A stretch of 64,000 nucleotides of DNA. Source: DATHTS01 sp041940425 (lineage in GTDB: Bacteria; Acidobacteriota; Blastocatellia; Pyrinomonadales; Pyrinomonadaceae). Position 1 is the stretch's first letter; the number at the start of each line of letters is the position of its first letter. The notes under the pieces are model-generated. The model ran no database searches. It had not been told where the DNA came from and saw only the letters and a program-made list of their open reading frames with translations. This document shows positions 7,271 to 16,527 of this stretch, in pieces. Position numbers and translations under genes: made by a program. The stretch covers positions 40,944 to 104,943 of the forward strand of contig JBGTSF010000006.1 of assembly GCA_041940425.1 (NCBI GenBank), written 5' to 3'.

Positions 7271-9700
7271 TCAAGTATTTTTGTAACATTCAAACAAAAA
7301 AGTTCAAAGTTCAAAGTTCAAGGTTCAAGGTTTTTTCCGCAATTTTTACTTTTGCTTTTTGCCTTTTGCCTTTTGCCTTCCGCGCTGAAAGCACAAGTTC
7401 CGTCGCCGAAATCTGTTTTGGATTTTCATCCGACAGATGACCGGACGATTGCCGACTGGAAACAGATCACGGATTATTTTGCGAAATTGGACGCGGCGAG
7501 CGATAAGGTAAAAGTTCAGGAAATCGGCAAAACGACGCTTGGGCGTTCGCAGATTGTTGCGTTTATTTCCGCGCCGGAAAATATTAAAAATCTGGAACTT
7601 TATAGAAAATACAGTGCGTATTTAGCTAATCCAAGTCTTACTCATTTCAAAGAAGTCACAGTTCCCAAAGATGGCGGAAAAACTATTGTCGCTATTTCCT
7701 GTTCGATTCATTCGACGGAAATCGTCGCATCGCAAATGTCAATGAATCTGGCTTATGAACTGGCGACCGCGACCGATCAAACAACGAGAGAAATTTTAGA
7801 AAACACGATCTTGCTTCTGATTCCTTCGGCAAACCCGGACGGCATTGATATCGTTGCCGATTGGTATCGCAAAACTCTCGGCACGAAATACGAAGGAACT
7901 TCGCCGCCCGAACTTTATCATCATTACGCCGGACACGATAACAACCGCGATTGGTTTATGCTCAATTTGCAGGAAACCAGAAATATCACGAAACTGTTCT
8001 GGCAGGAATGGTTTCCGCAGATCGTCTATGACGTTCACCAGCAGGGGAAAACCGCCGCGCGTTTTACGATCCCGCCGTTTTACGATCCGCCGAATCCGCG
8101 CATTGATCCGCTGATTTTGCGCGAACTCGGTCTGCTCGGCTACAAGATGGCGGCTGACCTCCAGCGAAACGGTCAAGCCGGAGTCGTAACGAACGCGACC
8201 TATGATACATGGTGGCACGGCGGTTTTCGCTCTGCGCCGTATTATCACAATTCCATCGGCATTTTAAGTGAGGCGGCAAGCGCGGATCTGATGTCACCCG
8301 TTACGATCACCAAAAAACAGCTTGAAGAAGCTCGCGCCTCGCGCGGATTAGCTTCGCCGCTCGAACGCGCGACGAATAATCCGAACCCGTGGCAGGGCGG
8401 CGTTTGGAGTCCGAAAGATATTGCGCGGATCGAGATGACCGCCGCGCGTTCCGTTTTGGAAATGGCGGCGAAATTTCGCCCGAACTATCTGCGGAATTTT
8501 TATGATTTAAGCAAAGCGAATCTCGTGCGAAACGAAAACGAGACGCAGGCGTTCATCATTCCCGGCGGTCAGCCCGCTCAGGAATCCGTCTCCCGGCTTT
8601 TGGAAATTTTGATGTGGCAGGGAATGGAAATTTACCGGATGACCGAAGAAGGCTATTTTGCGATGGAAAAGGAAAAGCCCGGAGATTTTCACGAAATGCC
8701 GCTCAACAGCTTTCTCGTTTTTACGAATCAGCCGCAGAAAAACAACGTCCTCAGCCTGTTTGAAAAACAAACTTATCCAAACCGCGTAAATGCGAGCGGC
8801 GAAGCCGAAGTCCCGTATGATGTCGCGGGCTGGACGCTGCCTCTGCAGATGGGCGTCGAATCGGAGGCGATTTGGAATATCAGAAATTTATCCGAATTTC
8901 AAAAGACTCTGAAACCGCTTGAAAATATCAACGAGGCGCGGGAAATCTTAAATCTGAAACCGAACAAAGATTCTTTTGCCAAACTGCCGAATCCGCTCAA
9001 GACAAATCCGAAGATCGGACTTTACAAAGGCAATATAAATTCGATGGACGAAGGCTGGACGCGGCTCGTGCTGGACAATTTTCAGATTTCCTACACATCG
9101 CTTACGGACGCGAATTTCCGGCAAAATAATCTGAACTTCGACGCGATAATTCTGCCTTCGATGAGCGAGCGCGCCATCGCGCAAGGTCTATCGAAAGACG
9201 AATACCCGGAAGAAATTTCCGGCGGCATTACCGAACAGGGCGTTGAAAACCTGAAAAAATACGTTGAGTCGGGTGGCAAATTAATTTGCTTCGATGACAG
9301 TTGCGAACTCGTCATCAAGCGTTTTAACTTGCCGATGAAAAACGCTCTCGAAGGATTAAAGCGAAACGAATTTTACAATCCCGGCTCGGTCGTCAAATTG
9401 GAAATTGATAGAAGTTTTCCACTTGCAAAAAATCTGCCGGAAGAATTGCCGGCGTATTTTATCAACAGTTCAGCATTTGAAATTACGGACGAAACGAAAG
9501 TAAAAACCGTCGCAAACTACGCCGTGAAAGATTCGCTCTTATCGGGTTGGATGCTCGGCGAAAAATATCTGAACGGCAAAACCGCGCTCGCCGAAACCGA
9601 TTACGGCAAAGGCAAGATCATTCTTTTCGCCTTCCGCCCACAGCATCGCGGGCAAACCTGGGCAACATTTCCGTTTATCTTCAATGCGCTCGAAAAATAA
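7259..9700 (+). CDS. Secreted M14-family zinc carboxypeptidase-like protein
   Basis: An exported metallopeptidase of 813 aa. Seen: IHSTEI (H-x2-E, first zinc ligands, about residue 157), NPDGIDI, NNRDW (substrate Arg) and DVHQQG (third ligand), in M14 order, then ILSEAAS. A large C-terminal part resembles a class-I glutamine amidotransferase-like fold (IGLYKGNINSMDEGWTR...), as in other secreted M14 proteins of this phylum. The N-terminus is unusual: the n-region is encoded by tandem TTCAAAG/TTCAAGG words (7301-7332) and the signal core LLLLFAFCLLPSALKA by tandem TTTTGCC words (7353-7379), both common oligomer repeats. The ATG at 7259 is the only in-frame ATG before the signal peptide; a TTG start inside the core is possible. 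Confidence 0.85.
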   Translation: MLGHSSIFVTFKQKSSKFKVQGSRFFPQFLLLLFAFCLLPSALKAQVPSPKSVLDFHPTDDRTIADWKQITDYFAKLDAASDKVKVQEIGKTTLGRSQIVAFISAPENIKNLELYRKYSAYLANPSLTHFKEVTVPKDGGKTIVAISCSIHSTEIVASQMSMNLAYELATATDQTTREILENTILLLIPSANPDGIDIVADWYRKTLGTKYEGTSPPELYHHYAGHDNNRDWFMLNLQETRNITKLFWQEWFPQIVYDVHQQGKTAARFTIPPFYDPPNPRIDPLILRELGLLGYKMAADLQRNGQAGVVTNATYDTWWHGGFRSAPYYHNSIGILSEAASADLMSPVTITKKQLEEARASRGLASPLERATNNPNPWQGGVWSPKDIARIEMTAARSVLEMAAKFRPNYLRNFYDLSKANLVRNENETQAFIIPGGQPAQESVSRLLEILMWQGMEIYRMTEEGYFAMEKEKPGDFHEMPLNSFLVFTNQPQKNNVLSLFEKQTYPNRVNASGEAEVPYDVAGWTLPLQMGVESEAIWNIRNLSEFQKTLKPLENINEAREILNLKPNKDSFAKLPNPLKTNPKIGLYKGNINSMDEGWTRLVLDNFQISYTSLTDANFRQNNLNFDAIILPSMSERAIAQGLSKDEYPEEISGGITEQGVENLKKYVESGGKLICFDDSCELVIKRFNLPMKNALEGLKRNEFYNPGSVVKLEIDRSFPLAKNLPEELPAYFINSSAFEITDETKVKTVANYAVKDSLLSGWMLGEKYLNGKTALAETDYGKGKIILFAFRPQHRGQTWATFPFIFNALEK
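7301..7380. repeat. Short-period tandem oligomers (TTCAAAG)n and (TTTTGCC)n inside a gene start
   Basis: About four 7-bp units of TTCAAAG/TTCAAGG run from 7301, and about three to four units of TTTTGCC run from 7353. The two tracts are not complementary to each other, unlike the intergenic hairpins. Together they encode the N-terminus and signal peptide of the M14 peptidase. Confidence 0.75.
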
Positions 9701-9701
9701 A

Positions 9702-9780
9702 TTAGCCACGAACAGACACGAAAGAACACAAAAAGTTTTTTTCTTTTGTTCGTGTTCTTTCGTGTCTGTTCGTGGCTAAA
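9702..9780. repeat. Long inverted repeat, CACGAACAGACACGAAAGAA class, between convergent genes
   Basis: TTAGCCACGAACAGACACGA (from 9702) through 9730 is perfectly reverse-complementary to 9751-9780, with a T-rich loop. It starts 1 bp after the M14 stop and ends 6 bp before the stop of the convergent aminopeptidase, so it probably serves as a bidirectional transcript end. Confidence 0.9.
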
Positions 9781-9786
9781 ATTCTT

Positions 9787-11721
9787 TTACTTCGCTTCCC
9801 ATTTCAAAATCTCGTCAACCGACGACTGCGTGATCGGGTGATAACCCGGACGCGCTTTTTCGTAGATCGTTTTTGCCCGCGCCGTGCCTTCGGGCGTTTT
9901 GGCGAGCTGTTCAAAAAGCGGTTTGACGAATTTTCGCCGACCGATTGATGTCAGAAATTCTTCGAGCCGCGCGTCAGCCGGAGCGTATTTGTTTTTGATT
10001 GACATCATCAGCCACTGAAAAGCGATCTCGGAATTTCCCGCCTTTGTCAGATTGAACGCCGCGTCGAGTTCCGACATTTTTTCCGCGCTCAGGTTTTCCG
10101 GCAGAGTCCGCAGAAAATGCAGCCATTCCTGCGTCGTCCAATTGCTTGTGTTTATGTCTTTGGCAGAGGTTTTCCCGCTTGCAAAATCGTTCGCCGCCAG
10201 TTCGATTTTTGAAAAAGTATCCGATTTCGGTTGGGGCGCGTTGGCGGGCAGACCGGGCTTTTCGATCCATTCGTTAATCTCTTCTTTCGAAACGACGTTC
10301 GGATTTTCGGCGAGCAAATTTTTATTTAAATAATCAACAAAAGTTTCGGTCGTGATGCTCTGAAAAGCGAAAGCGTCAAAGTAATTTTTAACAAATCTAT
10401 CAAACTTTTCGCGCCCGAATTTTTCTTCCAAAAATCTTAAAAACAGCGCGCCTTTTTCATACGGAATGCCCGTAAAGCCTTCGTCCGGGTCGCGTCCCGC
10501 GAGATCAACGTGCAGAATCTGGTCGCGCGTTTCGAGACCTTTTAATTCATCTTCCAAACCGCGTTTTCCCAAAACGGCTTCCATCTCGCGGCGCGGTTCG
10601 CCGTAAACGGCTTCGATGATTCTTTTTTCGAGATACGTCGTAAAACCTTCATTAAGCCAGAAATCGCGCCATGTCGCGTTTGTTACCAGATTGCCCGACC
10701 AAGAATGCGCGAGTTCGTGCGCGATAAGCGAAACCAAAGATTTATCGCCCGCCAAAATAGTCGGCGTGGCAAACGTCAAAAGCGGATTTTCCATTCCGCC
10801 GAACGGGAAACTCGGCGGCAGAACTAAAATGTCGTAGCGCCCCCAACGGTATTCGCCGTAAATTTTTTCGGTCGCTTCGATCATTTTTTCCGTGTCGGAA
10901 AGTTCGCTCGCCGCTTTTTCGATCACCAAAGGTTCGGTATAAACTCCGCTTTTGTTTCCCAGACTTTTAAATTGCAGATCGCCGACGGCAATCGCAATTA
11001 AGTAAGACGGGATCGGTTTTGTCATCTTAAAATTATATTCGCCCGTTCTTTCGGACGTTTGCAGATTTCCCTCCGCGCTCATCACCGCCAAAAGGTCTTT
11101 CGGCGTTCGCACCTTTGCCGTGTATGTAACGCGCACCTGCGGCGAATCCTGCAGCGGAATAAACGAACGCGCGTGAATCGCCTGCGCCTGCGAAAACATA
11201 AACGGTTTTTGTTTTCCGGCGGTCTGCTCGGGCGTGAGCCACTGCAAGCCGGAAGCCTCCGGCGCGGTCTGGTAATAAACGCGCACTTTATTGGCATTAG
11301 CCGGAAGCTCAATCGTCAAAGAAGAGCCGAGAATTTTGTCCGTCTCGCCTAATTTGAATTCCGCCGCCGTAAAGGTTTTCCCGTCGTCGTTTGATGCTTC
11401 GACCTTTTCAATCTTTAAATTGCGTGTGTCCAAAACAAGCGGCGCGTTTCCGGCATCTTTGGCGCGTTCGAATTTCAGGTCGGCAAAACCTTTGATGGAT
11501 TTTTCTTCGAACGAAACCGTCCAATCGAGATCAATATTTGTTACCCTGACCTGTTTCGGATTCGAAAACGAATGCACGTCTTCGACCATTGCCGACGGCG
11601 GCTTTACTTCCGGCGTTTTATTCATATTCGTATTTTGTTCCCGGACACAGCCCGTCAACAAAAGATTCGCGGCGCATAAAAGCGCGGTGCAAAAGATGAC
11701 TAATAAATTTTTGATTCCCAT
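9787..11721 (-). CDS. M1-family aminopeptidase, leukotriene-A4-hydrolase type, lipoprotein
   Basis: A zinc aminopeptidase that removes N-terminal residues from peptides. Seen: a lipoprotein signal (LLLTGC), the exopeptidase loop GGMENP, the zinc site HELAHSWSGN (about residue 336) with the third ligand in NEGFTTYLE 18 residues on, the LTA4H-like linker, and a C-terminal alpha-solenoid of about 150 aa (LHFLRTLPENLSAEK... ending near HPITQSSVDEI). This architecture and the 644-aa length match the LTA4H subfamily rather than PepN. It should sit on the periplasmic or outer face, where it could finish peptides from the neighbouring secreted peptidases. Its 5' region has AAAGGAAA before the ATG. 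Confidence 0.92.
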   Translation of the reverse strand: MGIKNLLVIFCTALLCAANLLLTGCVREQNTNMNKTPEVKPPSAMVEDVHSFSNPKQVRVTNIDLDWTVSFEEKSIKGFADLKFERAKDAGNAPLVLDTRNLKIEKVEASNDDGKTFTAAEFKLGETDKILGSSLTIELPANANKVRVYYQTAPEASGLQWLTPEQTAGKQKPFMFSQAQAIHARSFIPLQDSPQVRVTYTAKVRTPKDLLAVMSAEGNLQTSERTGEYNFKMTKPIPSYLIAIAVGDLQFKSLGNKSGVYTEPLVIEKAASELSDTEKMIEATEKIYGEYRWGRYDILVLPPSFPFGGMENPLLTFATPTILAGDKSLVSLIAHELAHSWSGNLVTNATWRDFWLNEGFTTYLEKRIIEAVYGEPRREMEAVLGKRGLEDELKGLETRDQILHVDLAGRDPDEGFTGIPYEKGALFLRFLEEKFGREKFDRFVKNYFDAFAFQSITTETFVDYLNKNLLAENPNVVSKEEINEWIEKPGLPANAPQPKSDTFSKIELAANDFASGKTSAKDINTSNWTTQEWLHFLRTLPENLSAEKMSELDAAFNLTKAGNSEIAFQWLMMSIKNKYAPADARLEEFLTSIGRRKFVKPLFEQLAKTPEGTARAKTIYEKARPGYHPITQSSVDEILKWEAK

Positions 11722-11945
11722 AAATGAAATTTTCCTTTCAGGTTGATATTCGGCTTTTGCCGGATAGAATTTTTAACTTCGACAGCAAATAGATTGTAAT
11801 CCCAAATATAAAATGATAAAAACCGCCGGATGAGCCGAATACAGAATCCTGTCTGAAAAAAATCTAAAAGCAAAAGTTGTGAGATTATCAAAATCACACA
11901 GCCGTTGAATTTGAGAGTCGCAGGTCGTTATTTTTTCACAATAAA
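11722..11945. other. Intergenic, nothing recognised
   Basis: AT-rich upstream region of the aminopeptidase gene. A leftward frame (11773-12069) runs through the terminator at 11947-11980 and has no protein-like features, so it is not called. It presumably contains the aminopeptidase promoter, which I could not place. Confidence 0.4.
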
Positions 11946-11946
11946 A

Positions 11947-11980
11947 AGGCAGTGAATTCCGAATTCGGAATTCACTGCCT
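11947..11980 (-). terminator. Terminator of the delta-60/FG-GAP gene
   Basis: A perfect 34-bp palindrome (AGGCAGTGAATTCCG and its complement around AATT). Read leftward it is followed by TTTTTAT, which gives an intrinsic terminator about 95 bp after the stop of the 12075-15413 gene. Confidence 0.85.
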
Positions 11981-12074
11981 AAAAGGAGGGAATTCAAAAA
12001 CAAAGTTTGGTTGACTCTGACAGCCGAAAGCGGGATTTTCCGGTTTGTCTTCTGCGTCAGATTTCCCAAATCCG

Positions 12075-15000
12075 TCAGCGGTTGTTATATGTCGCAACAG
12101 CTACATCGGAAGCGGGACCGCCCGGACCGTCGCCATTTCCCCATTGGTGAACCATCATTGACATATCGCTCGAACGGCGAATGTAATAATTGTTTTCGTT
12201 AGCCCGGCGATAAACCGCAACATCCGTGATACCGTCGCCGTCATAGTCGCCCTGCGCGAATTGGTCGAGCGAACCGGCTCCCCACTGAATCGCCGCATCG
12301 GGTCTTCCGTCGGTGTAACGGATATACCAGGTTGTCGTGCTTGGCACGCTGTTGAAACCGCGCGCGATTGCCAGATCGGTCTTGCCGTCGCCGTCGTAGT
12401 CGCCGGGAATCGTCCGGTCGCCAGCCCAGCCGAAATAATCGTAGGAGATTTTGTTGTCGCTGGTCGTCAGAGTATAGAAAATCGCCGGTGTGCTGAGCGT
12501 CGTAACATTTGTATCAACGCGCCGTTGGATGCGGAAATCAGCTTTTCCATCGCCGTCGAAATCGCCGGGATAAAGATCGTCAGCCTGATCGGACTGTGTG
12601 CCGTAGCGCATTCCGAACGGAACGTAAGTTACGTTATTGTTCGGATTGTTGTGGCTGGCTTGATAAAACCAGATTGCCTGCCCCGGACCTTCAATCTCAC
12701 TGGGCGCACGCCAGACCGACATATCATCTTTTCCGTCGCCGTCGTAGTCTTCGAGCGTCGGTCTATCGCCGGACAAGCCGAACGGGACGAATTTGACGGC
12801 GTTGGTCGAGCTGAAAATAATCCAGTAACCCGCCGATTCGCTTGCGGACGGTCTGCCGCGCCAGATGGCGACATCGGTTTTGCCGTCGCCGTCGAAATCG
12901 CCCGGCTGAAGCGCATCTACCGAGAATACTCCGAAATTGAATGAAAATATCTTTTCGCTTTCGTCGTTATATTTTATCCAATATGTCCAGTCGCCGATAC
13001 CGCCGTAATGACGCGCGATCGCCCAATCGGTTTTGCCGTCGCCGTTGTAATCAACCGGAGCTTTGGTGGCGTTGGACATCAGAAGAATTCCCGACCGCGC
13101 ATTGGTGTTGTAGGTTTCAAATTGTCCGCCGATCAGGTATCTGCCATCGTGCGGAACGATCGTGCGAATCTGCGGAGCAAACGCGCCGATCGGACCTAAA
13201 CCCTGCAGAAATTTCGGGTCGAGCGAGCCGTTCGATCTGAGCCGCGCAATACGGTTTCGCGGCAAGCCGCTGGCGGTTGTGAACAACCCGCCGACCATAT
13301 ATTTACCGTCCGGCAGAGCCGCGATTGCCAGAACATTCTGCGTGAATCCGGTGCCGGGATGAAAACTTTCGTCAAGCGAGCCGTCGGCATTGAGCCGCGC
13401 GGCGCGGTTTCTGTTTGTGCCGTTGACGCTGGTAAATGCGCCGACGATCACGATCTTTCCGTCGTCGTGCCGGACAAAATCTCTGACACTGCTGTTGATC
13501 GTTCCCGTATTGAACGACGCATCGCTGCTGCCGTCGCTGTTGAGCCGCATCAGACGGGTTTTGGGCGAGCCGTTAAAGTTGGAAAAATCGCCACCGACCA
13601 GAATTTTTCCGTCCGGCTGAACGATAAATTTGCGAACCCAGTTATTAACGCCCGTTCCGGTGGCAAAAGAGCTGTCGAGACTGCCGTCCGAGTTGAGCCG
13701 CGCGATATTGTTTACCGTGATGTTATTTAAGGTCGGAAAGACTCCGCCAACCAGAATTTTTCCGTCCGGCTGGATGGCGACCGCCGTGACTTCGCCGTCG
13801 TCAATTCCCGTTCCGGGATTAAAAGACGTATCCAAACTGCCGTTAGCGTTGAGTCTGGCGATCCGATTGACGGCGGTTCCGTTGTAGTCGGTAAAATTTC
13901 CGCCGATGACGATCTTGCCGTCCGCCTGCACGCCGATCGTGTTCAAAAATGAATTCGCGCCGGTTCCGGGATCAAACGTCGTGTCGAGCGTTCCGTCCGC
14001 GTTGAGCCGCGCCAGATTGCCGCGCACCGAGCCGTTGACGATGTTAAAAGTGCCGCCGATCAAGACTTTGCCGTCCGCCTGTTTCGCAATCGCGTTGATG
14101 TTTCCGACTTGCTTAGCGGTCGGATTAAGCAAAGTGTCGAGCGTTCCATTTGTGTTGGCACGGGCGATACTACTGCGGCTTGTTCCGTTATACGAAGTGA
14201 ACGAGCCGACCAGAATAACCGAGCCGTCAGCCTGCAAAGCCAAATCCCTGACCGAACCGGCGGCGGGATCGCCTGTCGTGTTGAGCCCTGTTCCCGCGTC
14301 AAACGTCGCGTCAAAACTGCCGTCCGTATTCAGACGCGCAATTGATTGACGCGTCGTACCGCCAATCGCCGGGAAAACTCCGCCGACAACCAGTTTGCCG
14401 TCCGACTGACGCGCAATTGCGTTGATCGCCGCACCCGTTCCCGAAACGGCGAATGTGGAATCGTCGCTTCCGTCCGCATTCAAACGCGCGATGCCGTTTT
14501 TGGCAACGGTGTTGAAGGTGGCGATAGAGCCGCCGACGATGATTTTTTCATCCGGCTGAACGACGATCGAACTGATTCCTCCGCTCGGTCCCGTGCCGAT
14601 ATTGAATGATGTATCAATGCCGCCGTCCGTGTTGATACGCGCCAGACGATTGATCGCCGTGCCGCTGTAATTCGTGAAAAATCCGCCGATCAAAATTTTG
14701 CCGCCCGTATATTGTTTGATAACCGAAACCGGGCTGTTCGCGCCCGTTCCCGGATCAAATGTCGTGTCGAGATTACCGTTCGGATTGAGACGCGCCAGCC
14801 GATTGATCGCCGTGCCGTTGTAGTTCGTGAACGAACCGCCGATCAAAATTTTGTTGTCCGGCAAAACCGATATGTCGTTAATCTGGTTGTTCGCGCCGGC
14901 GGTGTAGTAGATGCCCGAAGAATTAAAAGTTACATCGAAACTGCCGTCAGCGTTCAGCCGCGCGATATTGCCGACGCTTTGACCGGCATAATTTGAAAAA

Positions 15001-15413
15001 ACGCCGCCGATGATAATTTTTCCGTCGGACTGCAAACCGATCGCGCTGACTTGCCCGCTCGTGCCGCTTTTTGTATTGAAATTCATATCGAGCGTGCCGT
15101 CCGCATTAAAGCGGGCAATACCGTTTTTGGTCTCGCCGCTGATCAGATGAAAATTTCCGGCGACCAAAATTTTGCCGTCCGGCTGAACCAGAGTCCGGTG
15201 AACCGTCGCCGAATTGCCGCTCAGGACGGGACGAAAATCGTCATCTATAAAACCGGGCGAATCGGTCATTCCCGTCACGCTCAAACCGGAATTTTGCTCG
15301 GTTTGGGCAAAACTTCGGGCGGCGAAAACCGGCATCAAAAGCCCTACGCATAAAAACAACGTTAATAATGAATTAATTTTTTTCAGTAAATTTGCATTTC
15401 GATTGTATAACAT
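12075..15413 (-). CDS. Secreted delta-60-repeat / FG-GAP (VCBS) repeat protein
   Basis: An exported 1112-aa repeat protein. After a signal peptide (about residues 10-37, ending near FAARSFA) there are 14 copies of a roughly 54-60-residue unit with the pattern PDGKILVGGxFxxxNG...IARLNADGSLDxxF, the delta-60 repeat, which is predicted to form beta-propeller-like blades. The C-terminal third has six FG-GAP units (GDFDGDGKTDVAIWR type) whose DxDGDGxxD loops normally bind calcium. No catalytic domain is visible; a surface adhesion or structural role is inference. A good ribosome site (TAGGAG) precedes the ATG. The gene is divergent from the ECF sigma gene. The many opposite-strand open frames across it are repeat shadows. 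Confidence 0.88.
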   Translation of the reverse strand: MLYNRNANLLKKINSLLTLFLCVGLLMPVFAARSFAQTEQNSGLSVTGMTDSPGFIDDDFRPVLSGNSATVHRTLVQPDGKILVAGNFHLISGETKNGIARFNADGTLDMNFNTKSGTSGQVSAIGLQSDGKIIIGGVFSNYAGQSVGNIARLNADGSFDVTFNSSGIYYTAGANNQINDISVLPDNKILIGGSFTNYNGTAINRLARLNPNGNLDTTFDPGTGANSPVSVIKQYTGGKILIGGFFTNYSGTAINRLARINTDGGIDTSFNIGTGPSGGISSIVVQPDEKIIVGGSIATFNTVAKNGIARLNADGSDDSTFAVSGTGAAINAIARQSDGKLVVGGVFPAIGGTTRQSIARLNTDGSFDATFDAGTGLNTTGDPAAGSVRDLALQADGSVILVGSFTSYNGTSRSSIARANTNGTLDTLLNPTAKQVGNINAIAKQADGKVLIGGTFNIVNGSVRGNLARLNADGTLDTTFDPGTGANSFLNTIGVQADGKIVIGGNFTDYNGTAVNRIARLNANGSLDTSFNPGTGIDDGEVTAVAIQPDGKILVGGVFPTLNNITVNNIARLNSDGSLDSSFATGTGVNNWVRKFIVQPDGKILVGGDFSNFNGSPKTRLMRLNSDGSSDASFNTGTINSSVRDFVRHDDGKIVIVGAFTSVNGTNRNRAARLNADGSLDESFHPGTGFTQNVLAIAALPDGKYMVGGLFTTASGLPRNRIARLRSNGSLDPKFLQGLGPIGAFAPQIRTIVPHDGRYLIGGQFETYNTNARSGILLMSNATKAPVDYNGDGKTDWAIARHYGGIGDWTYWIKYNDESEKIFSFNFGVFSVDALQPGDFDGDGKTDVAIWRGRPSASESAGYWIIFSSTNAVKFVPFGLSGDRPTLEDYDGDGKDDMSVWRAPSEIEGPGQAIWFYQASHNNPNNNVTYVPFGMRYGTQSDQADDLYPGDFDGDGKADFRIQRRVDTNVTTLSTPAIFYTLTTSDNKISYDYFGWAGDRTIPGDYDGDGKTDLAIARGFNSVPSTTTWYIRYTDGRPDAAIQWGAGSLDQFAQGDYDGDGITDVAVYRRANENNYYIRRSSDMSMMVHQWGNGDGPGGPASDVAVATYNNR

Positions 15414-15563
15414 AATTTTCTCCTAAAATTTTTACCGGGCATTCAAAATAAGTCGTGTCCTCGAAATCAAAACTAAGCTTTCATCACGGCATCGGTTGAA
15501 TTTTCCCTTCTATCTTGTCTAACGACATTTCAAAAAAAAGCGGCTCAAAAAACTTTTAAAAAA

Positions 15564-15592
15564 TTGTGAGGACAACGAAAATCGTTTATAAT
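15564..15592 (+). promoter_or_regulatory. Sigma-70-like promoter for the ECF sigma gene
   Basis: TTGTGA at 15564-15569 and TATAAT at 15587-15592 with 17-bp spacing, about 45 bp before the TTG start. This is a near-consensus housekeeping promoter in the 220-bp divergent interval. Confidence 0.55.
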
Positions 15593-15637
15593 CGAAAGCG
15601 TTAAATCCCCAGATTTATATAACTTTTGGAGTTTTTC

Positions 15638-16210
15638 TTGAGTCAGGAACAGTTACCGGAAATAACCCGAATTTTAAAGTCATGGAGCGGCGGCAATCGT
15701 GAAGCGGTTGATGATCTGATGCCGCTCGTCTATGACGAACTGCATAAAGTCGCCGCCCAATATCTGCGCCGCCAGCGTCCCGATCACACCCTGCAACCGA
15801 CCGCCTTGGTCAACGAGGCGTATCTGAAATTGATTGATCTATCGAACGTCAACTGGCAAGACCGCGCTCATTTTTTCGCTTTCGCTTCGCAAACGATGCG
15901 GCACATTCTGGTTGACCACGCCCGCTCTCTGGGTAGAGAAAAACGCGGCGGCGACGCGCAGAAAGTGTCGCTCGACGAAGCGATGAGTTTTTCCGATGAA
16001 AAAGAAGTTGATCTGCTCTCATTGGACGAGGCTCTCCGCCGGCTTGCAAAAATTGACGAACAGCAGAGCCGGATCGTCGAACTCAGATTTTTCGGCGGCT
16101 TGACGGTCGAAGAAACCGCGCTCGTTCTGCACATTTCTCCCGCCACCGTCAAACGCGAATGGCGCATCGCCAGAGCCTGGCTGTATAAAGCAATGAAAGA
16201 AGAGGAATGA
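15638..16210 (+). CDS. ECF-like RNA polymerase sigma factor, TIGR02999/Sig-70_X6 type
   Basis: A sigma factor of about 190 aa. Seen: region 2 with LMPLVYDELHKVAAQYLRRQ, DHTLQPTALVNEAYLKL and FFAFASQTMRHILVDHAR, then region 4 with RIVELRFFGGLTVEETA and ISPATVKREWRIARAWLYK (helix-turn-helix). This subgroup, abundant in Acidobacteria and Planctomycetes, typically sits next to Ser/Thr kinases, as here. I chose the TTG at 15638 because GGAG lies 6 bp upstream at 15628-15631; an alternative TTG at 15626 overlaps that ribosome site. It probably responds to the kinase encoded 320 bp downstream, and no anti-sigma gene is visible. Confidence 0.9.
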   Translation: MSQEQLPEITRILKSWSGGNREAVDDLMPLVYDELHKVAAQYLRRQRPDHTLQPTALVNEAYLKLIDLSNVNWQDRAHFFAFASQTMRHILVDHARSLGREKRGGDAQKVSLDEAMSFSDEKEVDLLSLDEALRRLAKIDEQQSRIVELRFFGGLTVEETALVLHISPATVKREWRIARAWLYKAMKEEE

Positions 16211-16261
16211 AAATTGGAAGTGAGAATGGAAAATTATTTTGAAGCTAACTCGATGATTTTT

Positions 16262-16504
16262 AGAAGTTGTTTGAAAACTCGATAATTTTTGATTTTGTCA
16301 TCGAAGATGACCAACAATATAGCCTAGCGAGAATCGCTAGGACTTCAGTAAATTAGGCATTTCGACGCTGAAAGTGTCGAACAATCGACGGAAATGTTGC
16401 TCACCTTCAGTGAGCGATTGAAAAATTTATAGTGACCTAGCGATTCTCGCTAGGCTATATTGTTGGTCGCCTTTGGCGACTTTTCGGGTTTTCAAACAGC
16501 TTCT
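16262..16504. mobile_element. REPIN/MITE-like nested palindromic element (243 bp)
   Basis: The outer 20-bp arms (16262-16281 and 16485-16504) match at 18/20. Inside, 16311-16341 and 16436-16466 are a perfect 31-bp inverted pair, and each contains the hairpin CCTAGCGA-gaa-TCGCTAGG. Smaller stems occur at 16298-16312 (GTCATC/GATGAC), 16361-16381, 16399-16415 and 16466-16480 (GTCGCC/GGCGAC). There is no open frame. Two inverted REP-type hairpins form a REPIN-like architecture of the sort mobilised by RAYT (Y1) transposases. A diverged single end motif (AGAAGCTATTTGAAG) sits at 18978-18992, after the kinase gene. Confidence 0.75.
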
Positions 16505-16527
16505 GTTTCTCAATTCTCACTTAAATT

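Noticed and set aside
11773..12069. Leftward open frame of 98 codons between the aminopeptidase and the delta-60 gene
   Set aside because: It runs through the perfect 34-bp terminator palindrome and its translation has no domain, signal or helix pattern.
12261..15353. Many rightward frames of 60-230 codons across the delta-60/FG-GAP gene
   Set aside because: They are opposite-strand shadows produced by the repeated coding units; composition is Arg-rich and periodic.
16262..16504. Insertion sequence with a transposase
   Set aside because: The element has no open frame; only palindromes are present, so I call it a non-autonomous REPIN/MITE-like unit.
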